Of a stretch of DNA of 64,000 bases, positions 48,440 to 58,989 are shown one piece after another. The stretch covers positions 9,567,456 through 9,631,455 of the forward strand of contig NC_051441.1 in NCBI RefSeq assembly GCF_001649575.2. Direction: 5' to 3'. The DNA comes from Kryptolebias marmoratus. Its lineage: Eukaryota; Chordata; Actinopteri; Cyprinodontiformes; Rivulidae. The first letter of the stretch is position 1, and every line of letters starts with the position of its first letter. The position numbers and the translations under genes were made by a program. The notes under the pieces were generated by a model. That model did not search any database, was not told where the DNA came from, and saw only the letters and a program-made list of their open reading frames with translations.

Positions 48440-49153
48440 TGTTTCTGTCCTCACACACTCTGTGACTATGCTAGCAAAACCTCTCATAAACCAATGAATG
48501 AATTTTAACAAAAGAAATCAAGGAATAATCATTGAATGTAACTCTACAACTGATTAATATTTGGTACCAACCCAATTCAAAATGGCTGCCAATTCCAACC
48601 GAAGTTAAAAACACATAAATGACTATAATTCACTCAATTTTACAGATGCTGAGCTAGATTTTGGTGTAGTAGTTGCTGAGACTGATCCCCAACACACATT
48701 CTGAGCACTAACAGATTGTGCAAGGTCTTTGTTTAAAATTTTGCCATTAACTACTTGGTGTCAACTGTGTGTCTGTTAGCAAAATATCTCACAAACCACT
48801 GGACAAAAAAATAAAATCATTTGGCGTACTTTTACACCTTTTGGAGCCAACTCAAATGAAATGGCTGCCACAGCCAACTATCCTTAGAAAACACAAAAAT
48901 GGCTTATTTAGTCAGTATTACAGAATGTATGCTAAAATATGGTGTGGTAGTAGCTGAGAGTTGTATTAAACACCTTCTTTTAGGGCTAAAATATCTCACA
49001 ATATCTCACAATATTGCATAAGATCACATTTTACAAGGTTTAAACAAAATGGCTACAGTTCCATCCTTTTTAATCATAAGGTGGTTTAAGTTTATAACTC
49101 TGGATTAAAAGACACTGGGTAATATGCAGTCTATCTGCTAGGCCTTCCATTTT
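48440..49153 (-). repeat. Dispersed repeat family 1, copy E (full, dimeric)
   Basis: Reverse orientation, ending at GCTAGGCCTTCCATTTTTAC (the reverse complement of the AAGGCCTAGC start). Two tandem segments are visible: AAAATGGCTGCCAATTCC at about 48578 and GAAATGGCTGCCACAGCCAAC at about 48859. Confidence 0.7.
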
Positions 49154-49159
49154 TACTGT

Positions 49160-51025
49160 AACCACAGAAAAAACAATATAACTTATGCAAAGTTACTTTT
49201 TTAACCAAAATTTTTCAGTCTTGTACCAGTTAAAACAACTATCAAGTTTTTGTTTTAGACTTTTGTTATTGGCTAAATCTCAAACAGAGCAGAGGGAAGA
49301 AACAGTCTTGTCCAAAAATGCCCACCTGAATAAACTTCCTGTCCTATCTGCTCTAATTAAGGGGTTTTCCCTCAGGAATTCTCGTAAACACTAAAACAAA
49401 AACAAAAATACAAACACACTTTGGATATCTTTTCTTTGGTTTTCTTCCCCCTGTATTCTCTAATCCAAACACAATCACTCAGCAAGAGCAGCTAAAATGC
49501 AGCATTACATGGTGGAAAAGAAGTTTGAACTTGCCCTTGAAGTGACTATGTACAACCTTCCAATGCACCCCAAACTGCTGGTCAAAACTAAATGACCATT
49601 ATTCAGTGTTAAATTCACCAGATCTAATAAGCTCAGAGTAAGATTGAATTTATCAGATTTGCAATGTTATTATCCAATCTAAAGCAAGAAATTTTTTTCC
49701 CTCTCATTTTGGCCCGATCCCCCCTCTATACACACACACACACACATGCACACACGGGTTCTTACTGTGGATTAAAATGAGGGTGGTGCAATGTCGAGCT
49801 AATCAGCTTGTTGTTTCCATCTCTTTGAACATAAATGGTCCTAATGGGACACAAATGTACCCAGTTTTGTTAATAGCTGAACTGGCTATTTCATCCACAG
49901 ATTGGCAGATTTGTTCGGTTCGGTATCTTTGCGATGTCTATCTTGAATTTTTGCAGTCCATTTGCACAAAGTTATAGCAGTTAGAGATTAAGAGTTGTTA
50001 AACATTGTTCTCTGTTACTCAAGAGCTCAAATGTCGCCAGCAACTGTGTCACCAACTATAACTATCAGATTTGAATGAACAAATACTTCAGTGATTTCAA
50101 CTCAGGCTGTTAGGGCTTTACATTCACAATGGAATGACCCGAACATATGTAAGCATACGCAATCAGTGCTTTGTGTGAATCATGGCAATTTTATACAATA
50201 TTTAGTCAGAAATTTTGCAATCATAATTGTTTAAGAATAGTGCAAATGAATATCTTGGTTCCCAGGCTCATAGGTCTACGTGCGAACTGGAGTCCACGCA
50301 GAGTTCTGGTTCATTTCATTCGGTCGCAGCTCCACTGTGAACACTTTTGTTTCTCCTCTGAGTATTTTAATCACTAAAGAGGCCAGTGATACAGGGGCTT
50401 CACGCGCCGGTGTCTCTCATGAGGTCTGAGAGCCAATCGGCTTCTAAAAGGGAGCACTTTAACAGCAGTTTTATGTCGGTACCAAACGGCAGAAACATTC
50501 CCCGTGAAATGATTTAAATGTGTCTCAAATCTCCTCATCTCTGCAGAGCAGCTTTTGACTACCGAGCAGTTGCATCACCTTGAATCGCAGAGCGAGGCTA
50601 ATCCTCGGAGGCCTCTGCTCCAGTCGGAAAGTGTGTTTCTTTCTCAGGAAAGTCATGGTGATTTACCTTTATGAACCATGGCAGCCTGACTGGATACAGT
50701 CCCACTGCATCAGTATAAAACAGACTTGTGCAAATGCAAATGTTTATACCCCTGGCCTCAGTCTTTTTTTTTTTTTTCAGAAATTGTCACTGTTTTACCC
50801 AAAAAAACATTTTGCACAGCTAAAATTGCAACTTTTTTTTCCCAGAATGCAGTTACTTCCTTAAAAATCTGTCTTAAACATGTTTTTTAAGGTACATTTA
50901 ATATCAGAAAGGCCACAAAAAGAGAAAACAAACAAACTGCAATCTAATTATCTTGATCCTTCTTAATGTTACAAAACAAAACTTCATAAGAGAATAAATG
51001 CCAAAACATATTTATAATAATAATT
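49160..51025. other. Non-coding, no gene seen
   Basis: AT-rich, with a short (AC)n at about 49731-49755 and a GC-richer piece at about 50260-50680. No exon is supported. Confidence 0.4.
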
Positions 51026-51029
51026 TAAC

Positions 51030-51325
51030 TGTTTGAAACACTGGGCAAATTTTAATGAAACTTTCAGAAAGTAACCACTGAATGTACAACTTATTAACAT
51101 TTGGAGTCAAGCTGATTCAATATGGCCGCCACAGCCAACTGACCTTAAAAAAACACCAAAATAGCTATAACTCAGGCAGTTTGGTGTAGTAGTAGCTGAG
51201 ATTAAACCCCACTACATAATACAAACAGATTGCACCATATTTTTGTTTAAATTTTGCCATTGACTGTTTGGAGTCAATGCTGTCTGTCTGACAAGGAATC
51301 CCAGGCCTTTCATTTCATTTGTGTT
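51030..51325 (-). repeat. Dispersed repeat family 1, copy F (monomer)
   Basis: Reverse orientation. Contains AATATGGCCGCCACAGCCAAC and TAGCTATAACTCAGGCAGTT, and ends at ACAAGGAATCCCAGGCCTTT, the reverse complement of the family start. Confidence 0.65.
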
Positions 51326-51329
51326 TATT

Positions 51330-53970
51330 TCAAAGTCAGTAAATACATTTAAACTTTACGGTCATTGATGAGATATTATGAAAGTGTAAACTGGTGGCAT
51401 TGATCAGAGCCTCCTTCTCCTGGGTATTATGGGGTGTTTCCTGTATGAATGGTACAGAGATGGTAAAGGTAAATAGGAATGAGGCACATGCAGTCTCTGT
51501 CTTTGTGCAGAAACGTTTGTGTTTTTAACTCATGATGTGTTTGTGGGACTGCATGAACATTCAAATATTTTCTTAAGTGACTCTCTGTCAGCAGCTTTCT
51601 CTAAGTTCTGCTCCTGATTCGTTCTGTTGGGAATGAAAAGCTCCATTCAGTGTAAGAACAGGCTTCTCCTCACCAACACCAGCTTCAGAAACCTGACTAA
51701 TAAAATGTACGTTTTTTTTTCTAAGCTGATGATAAAATTTTCAGCCCTGCTTGGTTTTCATTCTTAGCTCCATACATAGTCCTAAAGATCTGCCTTACCC
51801 TCACCAATATTTTCTGTGGTTTACTGCTGTTGCTAGGTAGACTGAGTTTTTTTGTCATTGACATAAAAAACATTATGTTTACAGCAGCCTATTCTGACTG
51901 TAAATATGACAGTCACTGAAAAGAGCTTTAATGGTGTGTGAAGTGCAAAGAAACCACAAAGAGGAATGTATTTCACTTTAATTTCCTCCAAAGACAGCAG
52001 CTGCTTTGCCAGGAAGCTGAAGATAAGAAAAATAGTGAGTCTCTTGGCAGAAAGGATACAGTGTGAGAAATTTATGGGCTGCTGAAAGGGTCACTTTAAA
52101 CGATATTTTTAAACTGTTACATTATATCTCAGAAAGAATTTGTGTTTATTATACTATACCTTAAAAAAATCAAAACTGCTGATGTGCGAGCTTCACATGA
52201 TGTTTTTGCAGGGTTCATTCTAATGTAATCCAAATAGACTGACTTGAATTTTAAAAGTTGTAGTTTGATGTTTTTAAAAAGTTTTTTATTTGTATTTTTT
52301 TTTAGATATACCTCACCTAGATATCCTTGTACATCATCTAAATTTTGTAAAAAAAGTGATAAATGGTGTTTTTATCTGCCATGTCCCTATGTTAAAGAAA
52401 AATTTAAGGGGTTTTATCCTCATGCATCCCCTTTGAGTTACTGGTTCTTCCAGTTCTAAAGCCAAACCTTTGCTACTGGAAGATTTGTTGAATTGCTTTT
52501 GATGATGTTAAAGAGCAATTGGTAGTTTTCTGTCAAGCAACTTACAGTTTGGCAAGATTTAATTTTAATTAAAAAAAGATTAATCTTTTTTTTTTTTTAA
52601 GTAATACTTTTTCCAAATAGTACTTAGAAGTAAAATACAAACTCAACGTTTTATGGTGCAATGACACAATGGCTTCATTCATATGTTGGTCCAATATCCG
52701 TCCAAATTGTTCCCAAGCAACAGAACACATGCATGTTGTGTTTTCGCTGAAGAAATATTTTTACAACCATTGGTTTCTGATTCTCTTGAGCCAGATTGCC
52801 AATATATTTTTCTTTGGTACAAAAGAGCTGTTTAGAAAATGCTACAAAAACACAACATCTGTGGCTGTTACCTTCAACAATGAGGGCTACTGGTTAAAAA
52901 GCAAGGAACTGCATGTTGCTAGAAGATTATTAGCCAAGTCCCGGAGAAGTAAATGTTAGCAATTAACACCTGGTGGACTGGCGCTGTCGATGTTATGAGG
53001 TGAGTGATATGAGGCAGACCATGGCTATAACAGGTGGAAGCAAAGGTCAGGAGGTAGCAGGTTTCTGGAAAAGACCATTGTCAAACACGTGAAGCAGGAA
53101 AGGAAATTTCCCTTCTGGTCACTGTTAAACTAAAAAAAAATCAACCTGCACAGAAGCTAAAAATGACCAGACTGCCATAATGTTAAGAGTCATGTTGTTG
53201 TCGATTCTTAGTTGTTCAGGTCCCTATATAGTCATCTATAGATCTATGTTTTGTACACTCCAGAAGAAGGGTGTTCTGGTTGTTTTGTGATGTAAAATGA
53301 AGGTAAGGGGTCAGGGTCTTCTAGCTTAGGGGCTTTAAATAAAGAGGTATGAGCTGAACTTGCAAAAATACTCACAAATGTAAGAATTTTATCTGCTAAA
53401 AATATCTTTACTGACACTAAAGCATTGAAATGTTCTATTTGATATATCTCAGAGTATTATGTTTGACATCATTGTCAATTACCCCGAAAAAGCGTACAAA
53501 TAACATAGTATTTTCCAGTTAAACAATACTTTCCTGTCATAACAATCACTGTAATGTCCAGTTTGATGTACCAACTAGACACAGGAGCAGAAACTGGAAG
53601 TTGAAGCCGCAAAGAATGAGCATCTCCTCGATGATTTTTGTTGATTCAGGTAGTTCTTACCTTGCTGCTGTATGTTCAGATATGTATTTTTTCAGTCTGT
53701 TGAGTTTCAGTTAGTTATTTGAAGCTTTAAGAAAAGTGTTATGTTACACTGTCGTTGACAGGATGACAGCCTGTTAGAAGGTTTGTAGGCAGGACTTTCC
53801 TATTTCCTACAGACCCACATCTCCAGTAGACAGACTCAGGCTTCAAAAAGACAACATGACAGCACCTAAAAACCTGACACTTTGGCTTCAGCTCTGAACA
53901 ACTGGTGAAGATGTAGCTACTAATGTTAATCATACCAAAGTATTACATTAATACGTTATTATAAATTACC
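51330..53970. other. Non-coding, no gene seen
   Basis: AT-rich with many homopolymers. A 96-codon open frame at 52669-52959 has no splice context or recognisable domain. Confidence 0.4.
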
Positions 53971-53976
53971 CATAAC

Positions 53977-54954
53977 TACGGTGGCCCTGAAGTGCAAACC
54001 ACAACAACATTAATGAAGCACGCAAACAAGAAAGGAAACACACAAACAAAAAACGAAGCACGCAAAAAAAGACGAAGCACGCAAACAAAAAAGGAAACAC
54101 ACAAACAAAAGACGAAGCACGCAAACAAAAAAGGAAACACACAAACAAAAAACGAAGCACGCAAAAAAATGACGAAGCACGCAAACAAAAAACAGAAACG
54201 CAATTACATTAACAAACCGGAAAAGGTAGGTCCGAGTGGGAGACCTGAGAAATCGCTGATTGGACGAAACCACTTTTGAACCGGAGGTTTTTCTGGTTTT
54301 AGCTCGTTTGTTGAAAATATTGTAACACTTTCCTGGTTATGCGTTAGCTCACACAAAGGGCGACTCTCGTGGAAGCTGAACAGTTTTTATTAACTCGCTG
54401 TTGTCGGCCACAGCTACGCCTTACAGACAAACACACACAAAACACAGAGGTTATTTTCCCTCCCTTTTCTTTCCCAGCCTCCCCTACCTCCTGTCGTGAA
54501 TCAAACCACAAAACATGATATAAATCTAACTGCAGAACATTCTACGACATGAATGTTATCGGTAATCATTTCTTGAAGACTCTTGCCACAACAACTGCAA
54601 AAGTTCGGTGACTGCCCTCAACCAGCTCTTTTCCACAGGTCGGGCAATACATGCTGACTGTCTTCATGCCTACTGAAACGCTGAAAGAGCAAAAGCCCAA
54701 ACTTCCGGTTCAAACGTGGTGTCGTCCAATCAGCGATTTCTCAGGTCTCCCACTCGGACCTACCTTTTCCGGTTTGTTAATGTAATTGCGTTTCTGTTTT
54801 TTGTTTGTGTGTTTCCTTTTTTGTTTGCGTGCTTTGTCTTTTTTTTTGCGTGCTTCGTTTTTTGTTTGTGTGTTTCCTTTCTTGTTTGCGTGCTTAGTCT
54901 TTTGTTTGCGTGCTTCATTAATGTTGTTGTGGTTTGCACTTCAGGGCCACCGTA
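53977..54954. mobile_element. Foldback DNA transposon (non-autonomous) with 6-bp target-site duplication
   Basis: A 978-bp unit begins TACGGTGGCCCTGAAGTGC and ends with its reverse complement GCACTTCAGGGCCACCGTA. It is flanked on both sides by CATAAC (53971-53976 and 54955-54960), a probable target-site duplication. Arms run about 53977-54290 and 54700-54954. Each arm holds a minisatellite built from GAAGCACGCAAACAAAAAA and GGAAACACACAAACAAAAAA units, with more units in the left arm, and an inner unique part of about 80 bp. The loop of about 410 bp encodes no transposase. The superfamily is not assigned. The long open frames in the arms are by-products of the minisatellite. Confidence 0.8.
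54569..54667 (-). pseudogene. Zinc-ribbon reading frame, frame-broken, inside the foldback element
   Basis: On the minus strand a Met at 54667 (or a second at 54652) leads into Cys-Pro-Thr-Cys-Gly-Lys-Glu-Leu. After a one-base frame change near 54605-54612 the other frame gives Phe-Cys-Ser-Cys-Cys-Gly-Lys-Ser-Leu. Taken across the two frames this is a CxxCG...FCxxCGxxL zinc ribbon, the same type as the RNF213 N-terminus. A stop follows in the first frame at about 54569-54571, and an AATAAA-like signal on the minus strand lies near 54388-54394. It is probably a captured host exon or a relic of an element-encoded protein; the type of ribbon is too widespread to prove an rnf213 origin. Confidence 0.45.
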
Positions 54955-54960
54955 CATAAC

Positions 54961-56900
54961 AATTCTAAACATGCAAAAATTCTTTATTGCCCCAACAAAC
55001 ATTATATTGCCTTGTTTATTATATACGTTGATGTATTATTTTTGCAATTGTTGTTCTTGATATTTAAGAGAACATACTATGTGTGAAATGTGTTGCAGGC
55101 TTCACAACTAATGTTGCACACCAAATATGGACGTATTGACATAACAAAAAAATCTGGGACAACTGATTTGTAGAGTTTTTTTTAACCAATGTGGTTTGCG
55201 ACTTTAAATTAACAACCAAGGTGTAGGCGTATATGCATGAGTAGGGGTTAAATGTGGGAAAAAAGCAGACCTTTAAAGTAGAGTTTACTATTTAAATTAC
55301 CTCTGTTGCCTCCTCACTTTCTTTAATTAGAATCTTCTCCCACTTTAACCCTCCGACCTGACCCTTAGAAGCAGCAAACCTGGTGGTTCATCTATTTTAT
55401 TTCTTTTTAATAACTTATGGAAGAGAGTTCTTTACCTTTGGATTGGTCTTTCATGGTTCTCCAGAGACCTGTATGGCTCTTTTGTCCAGTACGTAGGCTG
55501 TGGTCCTGCCCTGCATGTCTAGACAGAGGAAACGGGAGAAATATATGCCAGCACGTACGGTAAAAGGACTCATTCTGAGGGAAGGGAGTTTAATTACTTT
55601 TTCCTTCCCGATAACCTCCCATTAACTGGGACATTTACTTTTTCTTGCCAAAACTTTGAATTGAAGACGCAGAGTACATGTTCCATTTTGTTGGAAAAAA
55701 AAACGTTGGGAAATTTAGATTTATGCAGAAAGACGTTTGTTGACAAGCTGCAGCAACATTAGTCATCAAATTAAGTTGACAGGAAGACAGCAATTGTGTT
55801 ATCTAAACCAGTTACATATAAAAAATGTTACAGAAACTGATTTTTTTTTTTCTGTGCACACAATAAAGGTAGACACAATTTACAGCTTACATAAATTATC
55901 CTAGCACCAACTAATGTAGTACAGCAAGCTCAGCCTACCCAGACGGATCAACTTTCCGTCACTGCAGCTTTAAATGTGACTGACAGACTGAACAGACCTT
56001 GTCCTGCCTCCCCACAACCCCCACCAGGTCTCACTGCCTACTGAGCATCTCTTGTCATCGGGCCTCACTCTGTTAAACCACCAATGTGTCGTGGCTGGCA
56101 CTGGAGAAAAAATAAACAGCTCTGGATTATGATAATTGGCCGGTCAGCTTCAGCTCAAGTGTAGCACTGAAGACATGACCAATTAATCAAATGTTCTGCT
56201 GAAACCTTTTATAACGAGTACAACAATAACCTTTTAGCAGATGGGAGTCATTTTCCTCAATTAACAACGGCCCCACAGGTATGACAACAAAACCATTCTG
56301 GTTGTTATCCACACTTCAGCCACCCAAACTAGATTTTTCTGACCGAGTCAGAGATAATCACTCAATGCATGACTTTATGTCTGTTTATCTTTAAACAAAA
56401 CCCATGATTAAAACAAAACAAAACAAAACATAAAAAGCCCTCAAACAAGTTGAAACCCAATGATAAAATTTAGCTAAAATGGTTAATAACTGACAGTTCA
56501 GGAAGTGTCTTGGTTCATTTGAACATAATGAATTATTCCAGATTGCCTTCGGAACTCATATTATGGTGAGTTTTATTTATTTATTTGGTTTTTTTTGCAT
56601 TTATGCAATCAATCTCCAGCAACTTTTATGATGTCATTTGACTAGACACAGTCAAAATAACATCCTCTGCCTTCAGAGCAGAAACCAGACAACATTTGTA
56701 TAATCTCAGTAATTCTCTGTGAATATTCTGGAAACATGCACAATTGTGTGCTTCATCTTGCAGGACTACTTTTCTTATTAACCAACACTCAAGTTTACAT
56801 TTTGAGGTTGAAAGGACGGTAACGAAAATGATATTTCCTTCTGATACAAAGATGTGTATCCAGCACGAAAGATGGGTGATAATGCAGTTGCTTGTGTCTG
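54961..56900. other. Non-coding, no gene seen
   Basis: AT-rich, single-copy within the window. It includes a (AAAAC)n-like run at about 56412-56430. No exon is supported. Confidence 0.4.
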
Positions 56901-56902
56901 AT

Positions 56903-57182
56903 TGTGTGTGTGTGTGTGTTTGACTTAAGCATGCATCTACAGCAGATTAACCTTTGGTGTTAACCTAAATCAAGATGGCTGCACAGTTAACCCTACAAGC
57001 ACAAAAATGATTATAACTCAGTCAGTTTTATTGATATTGAGCTAAAATCTGGGATGCTAGTAGGTGACAATCATCCCCATCTCTTACTCCAAGCACTAAT
57101 AGATAGCACAAAATCATTGTTTAAAACTTTGGCATGCATGCCGGCAGATGATATGCATTCCTTCATTTTGTTATTGTTTAGT
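56903..57182 (-). repeat. Dispersed repeat family 1, copy H (partial)
   Basis: Reverse orientation. It has a GT-rich tail (56904-56920), CAAGATGGCTGCACAGTTAAC, AATGATTATAACTCAGTCAG, and ends near ATATGCATTCCTTCATTTTG, the reverse complement of the family start. Confidence 0.65.
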
Positions 57183-57189
57183 CCGCAAA

Positions 57190-58505
57190 CAGCAATGGTA
57201 CATGATGGACAGAAAAATCCATCATCTAATCTTTGTTTGTTGCAAAGAAAACTTTAAGCCTTGTTATAAAAATTGTCACTCACTGAAAGAGCTGTTGAGA
57301 CTGGTTTGATTTTTTGCTAAAGAACTGCATGGATGAAAAGTTTCATCAGTGAAAGCTTTTCTACCCTGATGACTTTTTACAATTCTGATTTACCACGGTG
57401 AACATGATGAATGTTGTGGCGATGTGTGTTTAGGCTACAGTGTGCATGCATAAACCAGCGTTTCTGCAGAGATGTGAAAACTGTCTTACCAGGTCTGCGA
57501 GGACCAGTTAGCACAGCACAGTCCACAACCTCTCTGCCCACCCAGAAAACAAGAGTGAATCATTCTCAGGTACGTTCTGATAGCTTCATCTATCTGGGTG
57601 TTAAATGTTTGCTACTCTGTTATGTTTGGTCTTTTATGCACACACTTTCCCCCTTTTCCTCTCCCTTCTCCTTTCTCAATCAACCCCTCTTCCTTCTGTG
57701 GTCCAGTAAAAAAAAGCTACTGTGTAACTAAACCACGCTCAGACAGGCTGGGGAGCACGTTTGAATGAGCCTCTCTCACTGACTCCATTTCTCTTCTGAA
57801 TGACCTGGACTACTGGCGCTGGGCTAGTTTAGTGCGGACTTTGGGAGGAGACAGACTGTAATCTCAGCCATAATCCATTTTAATCAACAATAACACACTA
57901 CATCCAGTCCCAGGGCGAGGCCACAGAACCATTCTGAGCCCCAGATTTACATCTTTGCGAGGCAACGCTGAAATATGGCTTTGATTTATTTAGGTTTTAT
58001 TTGGCACAAATTGTCTGAGTTACAGATCACATAGCTCAGTCTGTTCCCTCTAGGCATCCACTGAAAGAGCTCTGAGTTGTGTTTAATTGCAAAAGAAGGA
58101 TGATGTCACAGGAGCTTTTTTTGTCATGATAGTCTACCTTGGGTTTCAATGTTGGCTACTCTTTTAAATGACCTGAAAATAATCCACAATTTAATCTAAT
58201 CTAATTATAGAAATTGAGCCAGTTTTGGTAAGAGAGCTGCTCTAATAGGATATTTTATGAGACAGAGGTAAATGGATTTATCTCATTGAGGTTGTAAAAA
58301 CATCACAGAAATAAAAAGTTTATCAATGCAATTTTATTGTGTTACAGTATTTCTGTTATTTTGTTTATAAAGCTAGCTTCCTTGCATTTTATTTTAGTTT
58401 GCTTAAGACAAAAATTAGTTATTTTATTGAACCTTCAGTTTCTTTGTTAATTCACAACTTGATAAAAAAATGTTAAACAGATTTTAGAGAATTATTTATA
58501 ATTAA
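57190..58505. other. Non-coding except one low-confidence exon candidate
   Basis: Contains the possible exon at 57470-57569 described separately. Otherwise no gene, repeat or motif is recognised. Confidence 0.35.
57470..57569 (+). CDS. Possible orphan internal exon of an unknown gene
   Basis: A 100-nt open segment lies between an acceptor-like TTTCTGCAG (ends 57469) and a good donor CAG|GTACGT (57570). One frame is open and encodes 33 residues rich in Ser, Thr and Pro after Asp-Val-Lys-Thr-Val-Leu-Pro-Gly. No domain is recognised and no partner exon was found within the window. It may be a chance match of splice signals. Confidence 0.2.
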
Positions 58506-58509
58506 AGAT

Positions 58510-58585
58510 TTGCACAAACTGGAGTCAGTCGCCAACTCCCCACAACCCGGAAAGGAAAGAAAATGGATGGATAGATGGATTTGCC
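58510..58585 (+). repeat. Retroposon 3' tail remnant with ATGG repeats
   Basis: CTGGAGTCAGTCGCCAACTCC then AAAATGGATGGATAGATGGAT, a truncated and diverged retroposon 3' end. Confidence 0.5.
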
Positions 58586-58599
58586 CACATTATTATTAT

Positions 58600-58985
58600 T
58601 CTTTGTTTACTTTTATTCAGGCAGGTAATCTCATTGAGACAGATAGTCTCATTTACAAGAGAGGTCGGTAACACAGTTACATAAAAAAACAATAATGAAA
58701 AACTTGAAAAAGTGGGGTTCAGTTGAAATAGTATGACACATTTTAAGCTAATAGACAGTCCAAGTGGGTCCACAACTTCAATATAGAAAAATTCATAGCA
58801 GTTTAAATGCTGTTTTATAGACCTTTAGACTATTCTCGGTTATTTCAGCTGTAATATTATGATATTCTTCGTTGGTGTGGCCAGATTTAATCTCTACTTC
58901 TCCAAACGGAGATCCTTCAAAGAGCTATCTGCAACAGGTAAGATGTTAATTCTTTACAATGTTTTTACGTAAACCAACTTTACAG
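58600..58985. repeat. Possible repeat family 2, copy 2
   Basis: Begins with CTTTTATTCAGGCAGGTAATCTCATTGAGAC, a motif seen in teleost repeats, and ends with CTTCAAAGAGCTATCTGCAAC and GTAAG shared with 39170-39370. Boundaries and class are unknown. Confidence 0.35.
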
Positions 58986-58989
58986 AATC

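Noticed and set aside
52669..52959. 96-codon plus-strand open frame
   Set aside because: No similarity, splice signals or compositional difference from the surrounding AT-rich DNA.
54010..54273. Minus-strand open frames rich in Cys, Phe and Val (also 53966-54203, 54716-55060)
   Set aside because: They translate the minisatellite arms of the foldback element in several frames at once; no unique protein sequence.
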